Shown: positions 13,831-26,270, numbered from the stretch's first letter. The stretch is 64,000 nt of DNA from Manihot esculenta (GCF_001659605.2 NC_035161.2:28939691-29003690), one strand, 5' to 3'. A program made the numbers and translations. Notes: a model not told the origin generated them from the letters alone.

Positions 13831-14724
13831 AGACCCTAGTCCATAAATCTGACTTTTCTTCTGCCCGCCAACTATGAGTAAAATTATAAAAATTTGCCAA
13901 CTGTGAGTAAAATTATAAAAATTTGAAGAAAAAGTTTAAAATTAAACTTGAAAGGTTTCAGATTTGTTGGAGATGGATGGAATTTGGGTTTTTTTCTTAT
14001 AAATAACACTTTTTTTGACACTACATGGTAAAAAAATTCCTTTGAGCATTTCTTTTTGGGAATTGTTGTGTTTGTATACTTAACTGCAAGCAACAACTAA
14101 TTTCACAAATAATTTCATAGAAACTAGATCTAATTTCACAAATAATTTTATGGAAACTAGAGACACTTAATTTTCACCATATATTTTATAAGCAAAATAA
14201 TTCTATTGATATTTTAATATTAAAATTAATATTTAGAAGAAAAATATCATGAATGTATTAGTAAATCTCTCCTAGAATACCCATTTTACAATATAATCTG
14301 CTAAGTATTCATTCAAAAACAGCCAAATGACTTTAAGTAAACAAAGAAAATTTATGTACTGTTGCTGCTGCGCTCTCTGCACAACAACTGCTGCTGCTTT
14401 TGTGCATTTTTTCTATTCATGTTCATTTTCAAGCAAAATTTAGAATAATTATATATCTCAGCACTATTGGTTTCACCTTATAATAACTTCTATTCATTTT
14501 TTCTTTTTAATTTAAGTTTAATTGACAATGAACTAAATTAATATTAAGAAGAAGTTGAACTTATAATAGGATGCAATAAAATTTTCAAAGAGATCTAGAT
14601 TACACAATTAGCACCAAGAATTATTAAAAGAAAGAGTAAATGCAAAAATTCTTGACGTATCTAATTAGCAAGAGACAACGATCAATTCAATAAAAGAGGT
14701 TATTAAAATATTTTTCATAATTAA
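13831..14724. other. AT-rich spacer, probably transposon-derived
   Basis: No coding exon is supported. Short imperfect direct repeats such as AATTTCACAAATAATTT (about 14097 and 14130) are present. The rest shows no recognisable structure. Confidence 0.35.
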
Positions 14725-15748
14725 TGGGCGTTAAAACCGCAAAAAATAAATTCGTACTTTAAAATAAAACTTGTGATAATGATAAGTATGGTCGATCCAC
14801 AGAGACGGATAAATAAATTAATTTTATTGAATAAAATAAAATAAAATGGGGGATTTTGAATATAGAGGAATAAATAAAATCAATTTAAAAGAAGAACCAA
14901 TTTAAATTTAAAAGAGAGAATCAAGATGAAATACATTCACTTAAAGGAATAATTTTAGTTTCAGTTTTTATGGGTTGATCACATATACAAAATAATCTCA
15001 ATTTAATTAATAAATCAGTTATAGATATCGAAGCCGCTTCAGATATCCAATCCTTTATTAATTTTAAACTAGTTAAGAGACGCTCGTTAACTAGTTCTAA
15101 CTCTTGGACAATCGTACGAGACGCTTCTAGAATTTAATCCAATTATTGCATTAAGAATTAAAAGGACATAATTTTAACTAACAAACGTGAGACGCTCGGT
15201 TCATTTAAGTTAGATTATACTATTCCTTAAGAAGGCCTTACGCAACCTAATTCACTACTTATTTCAAGTTAATTAAACAATTACGGATTCAATTAACTGA
15301 ATAGCATTCTACCATTCTATTAGAGCCTTAATGCAACAACCCACAGAATGATATTAAGCAATAAACACATGAATAATATAAATACCAAGAATTGAGAGAA
15401 CTATAAAATCACATAAATTTCACAACTGATTTAACTGGAACTTTTAATTATCATTTAACTGAAAAGAAGAACTTAGCCACACAAGTTCATGGCTAAAAAT
15501 AGGAGGTGAAAGATAAGATGAGATGTCAGATACATAAGAATGCCTCCTTTTTATAGTGTTAAGAGTCCTAAATACAAGTAGCTAAAATCAAAAATAAAAA
15601 ATCGAGTATAGCTTGGCAGATGAGAGCTTTCTGTTTAATTCCCGGATTTAAAGCTGGGTTCTGTTCGTCAAGTATATTTGTACCTATAACGTAGTCCATA
15701 ACACAGATTGTCTGGAAATTAGAGTTCAAATATGACTCTATCCCTTAT
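14725..15748 (-). repeat. LTR-like relic
   Basis: Read on the minus strand, the left end resembles the 3' end of plant LTRs: CTGTGGATCGACCATAC followed by a T/A-rich stretch and TTTTAACGCCCA. The middle has repeated GAGACGCTC-type motifs (15070-15200). No reverse transcriptase or paired LTR is seen and the target duplication is not resolved, so this is a solo or truncated LTR at best. Confidence 0.35.
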
Positions 15749-16765
15749 TGATCAAATATAATTTAGCCACATTTTTATTATCATTATTGATGTTTCATTA
15801 TGCATTTTTCTAGTTTAATTTATGTTTTTATGATGTTTTTGCAGAAAAGGAGAAAAATGGAAACTTGGATGAAATCTGTAGAAAAAGCTGGAAAATCAAT
15901 TTGGCCAAAGTGATTTGGCCAAATCACTTGCAAAAAGTTGAAGCAGAAAATTAGAACTGACTTGCAGAAACGATTTGGGCAAGCAATTTGCCCAAATCAA
16001 TTGCTCAAATCAAACTGACGCAGTAGAGTCCAGCAGCGCGGGAAAATAAGGAAATTCAAAATCTAAAAGTATAAGAGACCTATCCTATTTCAAACACCAC
16101 AAGACCAATCCTATGACAACTCCAAGAGCCACACCAAAAAAAATCCTTCACCAAAAGAGTTCTACTCATGATTAAATACAAAGACAAAGGAAGGATTAAA
16201 AGGCCATCAAGATACAAAGTCAAATTAGGATTTCAATTCTAAAAGGGATTAGGACTCTTCACCTATAAAAAGGGACAGCAACCAGTCATCACAATATCTT
16301 CGGATTTAATTCAGATTTTCGGCAGCAAATCTTCCTCCCCTTTTCTTCTTTCTTTTTGTATTCTTTGTCCACTATGATTGGCTAAACATCTTTTTATCTA
16401 GTTGAAGTTGAAGAATTTTCAGTTTGTGATGAATTGGGAGATTTAAAACTCCATTGTTAAGTTTCTATTTTTCAATATCATGCTATTATTACTTTGCTAT
16501 TAGAATCAATTAAGGCATGTTGTTTTTACTTGCATAAGTAATATATTGTTAGTTTAAATAATTTGGGTCCGTAATTGCTTAGATTGTTTGAACACAAGTA
16601 CACTTGGTTGCATAATCTAAACTTAACCACACGGTTGGCAAGATTATAATTAGGTTTCTCTAAGTCTTAATGCAGTTAACAGTTAAAAAGTAAAAAACCC
16701 CAAGGACGTTCCTTGACAACTTGTTAACTAGTGTTTGATTAGCGAACATTTCTTAATCGAACTAA
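15749..16765 (+). repeat. Truncated copy of the LTR family seen complete at 47466-48911
   Basis: From TGATCAAATATAATTTAG onward this segment follows the 47466-48911 LTR for about 1 kb. Shared landmarks are the AGCCACATTTTTATTAT start, the AGAAAAAGCTGGAAAA stretch, the ATTTGGCCAAATCAC motifs and the AAGGACGTTCCTTG block. Homology stops near 16765, before the terminal part of the full LTR. It is an old, 3'-truncated copy. Confidence 0.7.
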
Positions 16766-17356
16766 ATAAACTCAATAAACTCAATATCTAAGTATTTTGT
16801 AATATTAAAGCTGCATAATTGTGCATATTATTAATAACTAGCTTGTTTCTTCAAGTATTTTGATAACAATCAGCTATGGTCAAACAAATATCATCTCTGC
16901 CGCTATAGACTAAACCCAAAACATGATTATTCACATTTTTGTCACAAATAAAATATAAGTACTATGAATTATATAGGAAAACACAAAATCACACATTCAT
17001 TCGATGAACTGCGAGTGTGAGAGAGAATTCTACTTATCGTTCTTGATCGAGGTTGAGAAGGAAATAATGAGGAGGCACCGATAATAGGAAGGGAGCAGGG
17101 GGGAGGTGCCGATAATAGGTAGTGAGATCCTAATCTGTGAGCTTGAGAGGGAATTCGATGAACTGCAGTCTGTAACTTTCTATTGTTTTGGGGATTGTGA
17201 TACAAAGAGAGAGAGATTGCGATACAAAGAGAGAGAGGGATTTTTAGTCAGCGATATATTATTTTAGGGATTTAAATCTCAATAACGGAAGTTTTCTATC
17301 ATTAACACTAACCAGTAAGTCATCCATTATTGATTTTATTTGTAAATTATAATCAC
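16766..17356. other. Spacer between LTR fragment and TRIM
   Basis: The stretch has short tandem-like copies of GAGGTGCCGATAATAGG and AGAGAGAGAGGGA (17070-17245) but no gene. It may belong to the larger CACTA-like region into which the TRIM inserted. Confidence 0.35.
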
Positions 17357-17361
17357 CTTTA

Positions 17362-17540
17362 TATAACGGTCAACCGCCTGCTTCCGGTGCGGAAGCCGTC
17401 CCACACCGGAAGATGATGAAAAATTGAAATTGTATATAATAACTAGTACGAAACTATTAAATAACTTGGGTTAATCAGTTTGGACCAAGTGGAAAGTGGG
17501 CCCAAAAGTTATTTAGGCCAGTTTGGACCGGACTGTTTCA
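17362..17540 (+). repeat. 5' terminal repeat of the TRIM
   Basis: Direct repeat partner of 17735-17912. It ends GGACTGTTTCA; the first bases TATAACGG correspond to TGTAATGG in the partner. Confidence 0.85.
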
Positions 17541-17734
17541 ATTGATATCAGAGCCACTCTGGGTCGGACAAATTGTGCAGAGCTAGTGGGCCTGCGAGGA
17601 AAGGGCTACTCGTGAGAGACGAGGTGGAACCGCCCGAGGTACTAGCGAACCACAATACCCAAGCGTCCGGTCCTGATTAGCAATTGTAACTGATTCAGTT
17701 GCGACGAGAACATCGCAAATTTAGCGGGACCGAG

Positions 17735-17912
17735 TGTAATGGTCAGCTGCCTGCTTCCGGTGCGGAAGACGCCTACATCGGAAGATGATGGAAAATTGGA
17801 ATTGTATATAATAGTTTGCACGAAACTACTAAATAACTTGGGTTAACCATTTTGAACCAAGTGAAAAGTGAATCCAAAAGTTATTTGAACCAGTTTGGAC
17901 CGGACTGTTTCA
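17735..17912 (+). repeat. 3' terminal repeat of the TRIM
   Basis: Starts TGTAATGGTCAG and ends GGACTGTTTCA, followed by the target duplication CTTTA. Confidence 0.85.
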
Positions 17913-17917
17913 CTTTA

Positions 17918-19668
17918 TAACATAAAAATTTATATTATTAAATTCGTTAGTAAATCTATTAGTAACCGAAAAATGTAGGTTTGAAAAAAAGAAGTCAAAA
18001 TTTCATTTTAAATTTACTAATAAATTTACTAACAAATTATATTTATTGGTAAATTCAATAATTTTTTACTTATTATTTTAATGATAAAGTTTAGTAACAG
18101 ATTTCTAAGTCCGTTAGTAAATTTTTAGACAAATTACTAATGGATTTAGAGTATATTAGTAATTTAGGGCTTTTTGCAAAATTAGGGGTGGGAGAAGAAT
18201 TATTTGTGGATTTAGGGTTGGAGAAAAATTATTTGTGGATTTGGGGTTGGACTGCCAGATGGCAGCCGAAAAGAGAATCTGGCGCCTATTTGACAGGCGC
18301 TGGAGTCTGGCGCCAGACGCCATTCTTTTTTTTTTTTTAAGAATGGCCTGGGTGGCGCCAGACCATTATTTATTTTTTTATTTTTTATTTATCTTTTTTA
18401 TAAAATTTTAGTAATTTATAGAATTATAAAATAATATTATTATATAATTAAAAATTACTGATATTATTTAACAATAATATTATAGTATTAATTTATTAAA
18501 ATAATAAAAAGTTTAATCATTAAATAAATATATACAACATGAATGAATTATTTTTATATATCTAATTACAACCGAATTGTTTTTATATATCTAATCGCAG
18601 TATAATATTAATTTTATAATTATGAAATTATATATTACAGTAATTTTTATTTAAAAATTAATAATAAAATTTATTAAATATTAATATATTAAAATTATAA
18701 AAAATATTTATTATTATAAAAATATCTAATATTATCTAATTACAACCGAAGGTGCTTAGATCGCTAGTACGGAAGTGTCAAGACCCCTCTTCACATTAGG
18801 TGGCCATTTAATTCCTCCAGCGCGCATGCGGATAGAGCTGCGAATTGACTGGGTTTGCTGTTCTTCTTCAAGTCACATCACCGGACTGGACTCCTCGTGC
18901 TGGACCCAGACTCGCGGGCAGTCCGATATGCCCCGTGTCTGTCTAGGTCAGGACTGAAGATGCTGGATCGGTTAAATGAAGTGGGTTTCTGAGACCTTAG
19001 GCCTATTTCACTTTTTCGGGTTTAGCTTCCCCTAGAGTGGGAAAAGTCCGGCGGTTATTAAATTATATAATAATATAATTCATAACTCTCCAAAATATTA
19101 GGACATTAATATTATTCTGTGATTATGTACGACTGTATAATAGCAATCCAATAAAAATAAATTTAATTTTTATAATTTTAAATATTTATACACTCGTATA
19201 TTAGGAAAAAAATAATGGCTGGCGCCATTTAGAATGGCGCCAGGCTCTCTTTTCGGTTGCCACCTGACAATCCAACCCCAAATCCACAAATAATTTATCT
19301 CCAACCCTAAATCCACAAATAATTCGTCTCCCAACTCTAATTTTGCAAAAAGCCCAGTAATTTAATTAAATACCTTTTTAAATTTATTAACATATAGAAA
19401 TCTATTAGTGAATTATCAACGCATTTACTAATGGATTTTAAGTCTGTTAGTAAATTTCAACACTAATTATTTTATATATTTATAAATTATCAATAAATTT
19501 TAAAATTTATTAATAATATCAATAAATTTTAAATTCGTTAATAAATTTTTATAAAATTTTTTTTATATTTAGAATTACTAACAGATTTTCAACTTTATTA
19601 ATAAATTTGTTAAATGGATTAAAATATATTAGTAAAATTCATTGATAATCCAACGATTCCTTGTAGTG
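17918..19668. mobile_element. Non-autonomous CACTA-like fold-back element
   Basis: The right end reads TTGTAGTG at 19661-19668, i.e. CACTACAA in reverse, the hallmark terminus of CACTA transposons. Subterminal TTAGTAAAT/ATTTACTAA-type motifs are dense near both sides. An imperfect inverted repeat of about 120 bp (18167-18286 with 19236-19355) carries GGGCTTTTTGCAAAA, the repeated TTATTTGTGGATTT and TTTTCGG..GGCGCC blocks. The matching left terminus was not found; it may be lost or lie left of the TRIM. The middle (about 18770-19050) is GC-rich and unrelated to the AT-rich arms. No transposase is present. Confidence 0.6.
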
Positions 19669-19843
19669 AGGGGAAATTTAATTTCACAATCCAACTTTCA
19701 AACTAATAGAATAAATTAAAAATGGTTTATGTATCTTATAAATTTAGATATGCAATGAGGAATGCATATAAATGGGCAAGTGCACATTTAAGAAAAAAAA
19801 AAATCTTTTCACATATATTCATTGAAAGTGTAAAATTTTGTAA

Positions 19844-20646
19844 TTACAAACAACTACTTGGTTTAACTAGACCGATAGTCTTTCCAAGCACGTTAGCACA
19901 AAATGATTGAGCTGCTTGATTTGAGTAGGTCAAGTTTACACTATGTAATCTAATCCCACTGCATGGATATTTAGAACTACAATCAAATCTTATTGCTACT
20001 TCTGTTGCTGAGGTACCGCGAATACCTTGATAAATTATATCATTAATTTGGACATCCGACACCTTTATCTTTATGTTGTTGGAGTTGGTAAAGCTCAATG
20101 ACTGCACCCACACGAACATTCAACTACCCATTAATCTAATGCCACTAGAATTGATGAATATATATGATCTTAGATATTAATTAGCTAGAGAGGTAAATTG
20201 AGTAGTACCGTAGCTCCACTGGGGCAATTTTTGCCCTTGGCTTTGCAAGCCCACAAGGTTGGACCCTTCGCGTCAAGTGCTCCACCCACGATGGAAACGC
20301 CAGCAACTCCTTCGAAGCTAAGCCAATTGGCAGCTTTACCGAGAATGCGGTAATCCCGGGGAGCCACCAGAGTTTCATCGACCCGAATGGTGATATCAGG
20401 ACTTTTGCAGCCGCCTCCAAAGATCATAGAGCCAAGCAAATACCTTCCTTTAGGCACATAAATGATAGTTGAACCAGCAGAGCCGCACGCTGCAGCCCAT
20501 GCATCGAGGAAGGCCTTGGTTGAATCGGTTACTCCATTTGGTTTGGCTCCATAACTTAATACGTTAAAGTTTGTTGCGGCAAATGATGAGTTGACATGCA
20601 AGGCAAAGAAAATGAAGAAGAAGAAGAAGAAAAGTGATCCTGCCAT
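19844..20646 (-). pseudogene. Polygalacturonase copy 1, internally deleted (GH28)
   Basis: Exon 1 (20646-20209, 146 codons) encodes a signal peptide and the normal N-terminal part ([18 protein letters not shown]). The second exon (20101-19844) starts like exon 2 of the sister genes ([13 protein letters not shown]) but jumps directly into their exon 4 (VSDVQINDIIYQGIRG). The rest of exon 2, intron 2, exon 3 and intron 3 are gone. The join keeps the frame, so a 231-aa protein could be made, but it lacks all four family motifs (NTDG, GDD, GHG, RIK). It cannot be an active polygalacturonase. The TATA box is also altered (20786-20793). Confidence 0.88.
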
Positions 20647-21120
20647 GTTAATTTACTGGATCAAGAAACAGCGAAAGGAGAGAAGCTAATGTATAACTGT
20701 GGTAGTTATGAGTTAAGACTTGCGAGAGCAATTCGTAGTGGGAAGTTGGAAAAATGATGATGAGTTAGCTGTGTGGTGGGGAAGTTATTTGTAAGTAGAA
20801 GATTCCTTAAGAGCAACTGTTGCAGATAAAGAAGACAGTCTAACGGTTAACTAAGAGAGCTTTTTTAATTCGAAAATGGAAATCCAAAGAAAGCCGCGCC
20901 TGCAGTACATGTATTGCTTCCTCCTTGTGCAATTCAGATGGACCATTGCAGAGCATTTTCCTCCGGCCACCACTTCTCATTGCTTAATTAGCTTGCAATT
21001 AATGGAATAATGAATTCATCAACATTATCCTAATAGTCAATAGAGGAATGCTGAATATTACGTGACAATGAATCAATGCATGCAGAGTTCTTTAGATCCA
21101 TGTAGGAAGCCCCCTAACTT
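20647..21120. repeat. Upstream region of copy 1, duplicated at 30708-31200
   Basis: The two stretches agree closely base for base from the ATG outward, through GGATCAAGAAACAGCG, the TATA region and the CTGCAGTACATGTATTGC block, to AGAGTTCTTTAGATCCATGTA, with few substitutions and one short indel. They are duplicates made with the gene cluster. Confidence 0.85.
20786..20793 (-). promoter_or_regulatory. Decayed TATA box of polygalacturonase copy 1
   Basis: The minus strand reads TACAAATA about 140 bp before the ATG. The near-identical promoter of copy 3 has TATAAATA at the same place. Confidence 0.6.
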
Positions 21121-22268
21121 CCAAGACTGGCAACGTGGCTGGCCTTTATTGTTCCCATGTCCGTACTCTCGTATTAAAAAAAAAGGAAAAAAAAATATAA
21201 AAAACATTAAGAAATCATTGGATATGGACAGTCTATTAATTATGTAATACTTATATAATACCCCAGCTCAATGAGCAGTAATGCCCGGCGCCATTGCTAA
21301 GCTAGCTGCCCAGGATGGCTCCAGCTTCTTTCCTTTTTTCTTTTCTTCTTCTTTTTCAATAAATTAAAGGAGAATTTTATAAAAGCAAGAATATATTTTT
21401 TTTAATGCAGTGTATGAAAAACTTTCCTTTAATATGTGTCTTAGCTTATTTTGTATTTTGGTATTGTTTTTTTATTCATAAATTTGATTTTTTTTTTTTT
21501 ATAGTTTGCAAATATTATTCTGTTTGCATTTGAGTCCACTAAAAGATAAAGTACTCTAATGAGTATTTGTATAAATTTGAGATTTTTGAATACATTTATT
21601 TTTTTATAAAAAAATATTATTAAATAATTAATTAAATTTTTGTATTTTCCAATTATTTTAGTTGATCCAACCTTATTATAGTGCATTAAAATTCTTAGCC
21701 TTACTTAAATAAAATAGTTTGAGTGACACACACTCTCTCCATCACTAATACTAAATCTCATCACTGTTTGAATATTTATTGATTATGAAAATAAAATTAG
21801 TGGTAAAATTAGATTTTTATTGGTAATTTTAAACAAGTTGAAAAGTAAAGTTAATAATTTGATTAACGAAAATAAGCTAAATTTGAAGGACGTCTTTGAA
21901 AATTTGACTAATTGTACGTGTTTAGAGCTAAACATTTTGAATTAAATACAAAAAAACTTAACTTTTCATTTAGAGCAATTCATTTAAAAAAATCAAATAA
22001 ATTTCTACAAAATCAAATATAATTTTTTAAATTAAAAGGAATTAAATCCTCTCATGCACCAACTGAATATGTTCATTTTATAATGCAGATGAGGTGAATG
22101 GCCTGCACAGGATATAGGGACAAAGAAATAAAGCATTATATAGCCTCATGGAACATTGCCTACAATTTATTTGATATTTTATTAAAGATTAATTTTACTA
22201 AATGAATTTTGCAATTCATAGACAACTATACAAGAAAGAATGGCACTATACAAGAAAGAATTTTGCAA
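21121..22268. other. AT-rich spacer between polygalacturonase copies 1 and 2
   Basis: No gene or bounded element is visible. Simple A/T tracts dominate. The part next to 22268 should be the 3' flank of copy 2. Confidence 0.4.
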
Positions 22269-23758
22269 TTACAAGCAACCATGAGGTTTAACTAGACCAA
22301 TTGTCTTTCCAAGCACATTAACACATAATGATTGAGCTATTTGATTTGAGTAGGTCAAATTTATGTTATGTAATCTAATGTCGCTGCATGGATTTTTTGA
22401 GCTACAATCAAATTTTATTCCTACTTCTGTTGCTGATGTACCACGGATATTTTGATAAAGTATATCGTTAATTTTTACACCCGACATCTGCAAATAACAT
22501 GAAATAATAAGTTAATGATTAATAAATAATTATTTATTAAAATAATTTTTTCAATGAAATTGTTAACCATTTGATTACCTTATTAGGACAATTTAGGTTA
22601 TGAGGGCAATAATTCTGATCAATAACAATAGGATTTTGAACATTTTTCATAATAGCACCTATGAAACGAACTCTTCTAACAAATCCTTTACTTGGTCTAG
22701 CCCATGATTTTATTCTCAATCCGTTTTGGGTGTCTGCAAAAACTGTCTTCGTGACCGTTACATTTTGAACTCCTTCCTCTTCTAATTCCTTAGCTAAGCT
22801 CCCAATACTGTTAACACAAATAGCAAGAAAAAAATTTTGTGTTTATAGTCTATTATAAATAATTAAATTAAATGTTATTTCATTCTATGTCATATATGCA
22901 TATGGTAATTAAGAAAACCGAATCAAATCCAACCTAATGCCATGACCAGGGCCGCATTTGACTCGTTCGATCCACAGATTTTGAGTGCCAGGACCGATGG
23001 AGATGCAGTCATCTCCAGTTTTAATGTTAGAGTTGATGATAGCAATGTTGTTGGATAATTGGACATGAATGCCGTCTGTGTTTGGGCTGTCTCCAGCAGC
23101 TATTACCTTGATCCCTTCAACATTCACATTTTGGCAACCATTGATCACAATGTGGAACATGTGGCTGTTTAATGACAGTAATCCCTTAATCTTTATGTTG
23201 TTGGAGTTGGTAAAACTAAGCGACTGCACCCATACAAAAATTCAACTACCCATTAATCCAATGCTCTACTATATTTGATAAATATGAGCTTAGATATTAG
23301 CGAGAGAGTTAGTAATCTAATAGTACCGTAGCTCCACTGGGGCAATTTTTGCCTTTGGCTTTGCAAGCCCACAAAGCTGAACCCTTAGCATCAAGTGCTC
23401 CACCCACAATGGAAACGCCAGCAACACCTTCGAAGCTAAGCCAGTTGGCAGCTTTACCAAGAATGCGGTAGTCCCCTGGAGCCACCAGAGTTCCATCGAT
23501 CCGAATGGTGATATCAGGGCTTTTGCAGCCACCTCCAAATACCATAGAGCCAAGCAAATACCTTCCTTTAGGCACATAAATCATGGTCGGACCCGTAGAG
23601 CCACATGCTGCAGCCCATGCATTGAGGAAAGCCTTGGTTGAATCGGTTAATCCAGTTGGTTTGGCTCCATAACTTAAGACGTTAAAGTTTGTTGTGGCGG
23701 ATGATAAGCTGAAATGCAAGACAAAGAAAATGAAGAAGAAGAAAAATAATCCTGCCAT
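22269..23758 (-). CDS. Polygalacturonase copy 2 (GH28), intact
   Basis: Four exons: 23758-23327, 23223-22934, 22807-22579 and 22487-22269, joined by GT-AG introns to 389 aa. A hydrophobic signal peptide (about residues 1-20) is followed by the parallel beta-helix hydrolase with NTDG (about 192-195), GDDC (catalytic Asp pair about 215-216), GPGHGIS (His about 238) and RIK (about 272-274). All catalytic residues are present. The enzyme would cleave alpha-1,4-galacturonan in the wall. The [11 protein letters not shown] wording recalls the plant exo-polygalacturonase/pollen clade, but endo or exo action cannot be told from sequence. Copy 2 is the most divergent of the three intact copies. A TATAAATA box lies about 125 bp before the ATG. 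Confidence 0.93.
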
Positions 23759-23881
23759 GTTAATTTACTGGATCAGATGAACAAGCAGCAAAAGGAGAGA
23801 AGCTAAAGACTTGCGAGCTATTGGCAGTGGGAAGCTGGAAATATGATGAGTTAGATGGTGAGGAAGTTAGATTTAGTAAGA

Positions 23882-23889
23882 TATTTATA
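23882..23889 (-). promoter_or_regulatory. TATA box of polygalacturonase copy 2
   Basis: TATAAATA on the minus strand, 124-131 bp upstream of the start codon. Confidence 0.6.
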
Positions 23890-23978
23890 TGTATAGAATC
23901 CTGAAGAGCAGCTCTTGTTGATAAAGAGGAATAGTGTGAAGGTTAATGAAGAGAGATTATTTATTCAAAAATGGAAAT

Positions 23979-24140
23979 CCAAAGAAAGCTGCGCCAGAAA
24001 CAAATAGCTCCTCAAATGCACGTATTGCTTCATTTGCAATTTCTTTTGAATTCGGTTGTAGACAACTGATTTTTATATGAACAGCATTTGGTCCGTATAG
24101 GAATTTTGAATTAAATAGCTTGCAAAATTAATGGAACAAT
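23979..24140. repeat. Upstream block of copy 2, duplicated at 31205-31366
   Basis: Shared from CCAAAGAAAGCTGCGCCAG to AAAATTAATGGAACA with very few changes. In the second location it lies behind the copy-1-type upstream region of copy 3. Confidence 0.85.
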
Positions 24141-24935
24141 TAATTTATTAATATAATCTGAGTTGTCAATATAGGAATGTTAAATTAAAGAGCTGCCAAC
24201 GTGGCCATGAAACAATACATATAGAGAATTCCTTTGTAATAGTAGAAAATTATACAATAGGCCAGAGTACTACGTAGTATAATAAGATAATCTTTAATTA
24301 TATTATGATACATACATGAAAATAATTTAGTGAATTGATTGTTATTCTACTTATTTTAATAATTTAAAAAAATATATTTTAATTTATTAATTGAGAATAA
24401 AACGTTATTCATATCCTATAAATTGAAACTCACAAACTTCTAAGCATGGTGACACGGTCGCCGTCCTGTAATCTATTGTTTCCACGTCCATACATTCATA
24501 TTAAAAAAATGAAATACTCGATAATTGATGCATTAAGAAACCATAGGATATGTACAATCTAAGCTGATCCCTTCAAGTTTATCCTTTCTCAAACTCAACC
24601 CAATATTTAATTATCCATCCAAAGTATAAAAATGTTTGAGAAAGTTATTGCTAACTATTTATTGTATATATAAAGGTAAATACCATTTCAAAAAAAAAAA
24701 AAAAGGGTAAATAGTCATTTTTAGTATTTCATGTTATATACAATATAATAAAAAGATTAGATATACTAAATTAATAAGCGAGTATTGGTTAAGAAAAATT
24801 TATTATTTAATTTTTATGATACTGGAAAATTTATTAATGTATCTTTCATTTTTTAAAAAAATATATTAAAATATTTTTAAAATTTTAAAAATATTCCTAT
24901 TAATTTATTATTTAATTTTTGAAATTTCAATTGGG
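24141..24935. other. AT-rich spacer
   Basis: No gene. A poly-A run of about 14 bases lies near 24691. Nothing else is supported. Confidence 0.4.
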
Positions 24936-26270
24936 TTCCAATCTAAGTTTTATATGGCGAAGCATTTGGCAAGCTGGATTTCTTTTGAAAGCTGGATCAC
25001 GACAGTGTATTGGAAATGGTCGTTCAACGGAGTGATCTATGGTTACCTTCTGCTAAGTACCCTCATATCCACTCTCCCAGTAATCTTGGTGTTATAAGCA
25101 TGCCTATTAGTGTTCTTATTGATGCGAAAACTCGACAATGGAATTTGGATGTGTTGACTGCTTCTTTTGAAGCTCAGGATGTTTAGTTTATTTTGCAAGT
25201 TTCTTTGAGTATAGTTATGGGATCTGATTCTTGGTATTGGTCTGCACCTCGGAAGGGTACTTATACAATCAAGATTGGGTATTATCTTTTATTCCCTCAA
25301 CTATATGAGACATCATCATTACCTCCTTTGTCTGTTGATTTATGGAAAAGATTCTGGACTGTTAAGGTTCCTGAAAAGGTTAACTGTTAGTATGGAGATT
25401 AATTTAGGATATTCTTCCTGTTAATACTAAACTTTTGTCTCAAAGAATTGATGTATCTATTGATCGTATAGTTTGTCATGGGGAAGCAAAAACCCTGATG
25501 CATGTATTTTTTAATTGTGATATTGCCACTCAAGTTTGGTCTCTTAACTCATCTTTTAGTTGAGGTCCATTATATTTTGTTGATGACTGGATACTTTTTT
25601 CCCTTATGCACTGTTCATCAGAGGGTATTGCTAAGATTTTTATACTTTTATGGGTTTATGGTGGAATCGTAATAATTTGATTTGAAATTTTAAGTTATGT
25701 ATTGCTATTCAAATTAATTTTTTTGCATTTTCTTATTACGAGGATCGATGTGTTACATAACATAATTTACGGTTATTCGTATGAATAGCATCAATTTCAT
25801 ATCTATCTAGATAATAATTCACCTTGTTGATTATGTTAAACACAATGTGGATGTTGTAGTTCATTTACAAGGTGATAGTATTAGTTTTGGGTGCATTATA
25901 CTAGTCAGTTTAGTTGTTTTCTTTATACTTGTATGGTTTGTCGAGTTGGGTACTATCTTCTACAATTGCAGAAGCAATGGCTATTAGAGAGGTCTTAAAC
26001 TGGTTAAAAAATTCTGGTTTTGATCGTATTCAACTGGAGTCGAATGCTTTGCAAGTTATTCAATTCTTTTACATTCAATAGAGAATAATACACATCTAGA
26101 AGGTGTTTGATTTGACTATGTAATTTTATGTCATGTTTTACAGATATTTCAATTTTTTATATTAAACGGTCTGCAAATCAGTGTAATTATTTATTAACTA
26201 GAACAATTATTTTTGTATCAAGCTCAAATTCTTGGAGTGATTCTTCTTCTGTATTTTTCTAAGACATACG
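24936..26270 (+). mobile_element. LINE (non-LTR retrotransposon) 3' portion, decayed
   Basis: Broken frames give, in order, the features seen after the reverse transcriptase of plant L1-type LINEs: a FIWRSIWQAG...GNGRS segment (about 24955-25035), a zf-RVT-like stretch DSWYWSAPRKGTYTIKIGYY (about 25215-25275), a Cys/His part near MHVFFNCDIATQVW (about 25500-25540), and an RNase H-like piece EAMAIREVLNWLKNSGFD (about 25970-26025). Several stops and frame changes separate them. The reverse transcriptase core itself is absent, so this is a 5'-truncated dead copy. Confidence 0.7.

Larger units (their letters stand above)
17362..17912 (+). mobile_element. TRIM element (miniature LTR retrotransposon), complete
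   Basis: Two direct repeats of 179 and 178 bp (17362-17540 and 17735-17912) flank a 194-bp internal segment without coding capacity. Two bases after the left repeat lies TGATATCAGAGCC (17543-17555), matching the usual initiator-tRNA-Met primer site TGGTATCAGAGC with one change. The right repeat starts TG and ends CA; the left one starts TA, a decayed TG. The 5-bp target duplication CTTTA stands on both sides (17357-17361 and 17913-17917). This is the full structure of a terminal-repeat retrotransposon in miniature, which depends on enzymes made by other elements. Confidence 0.88.
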
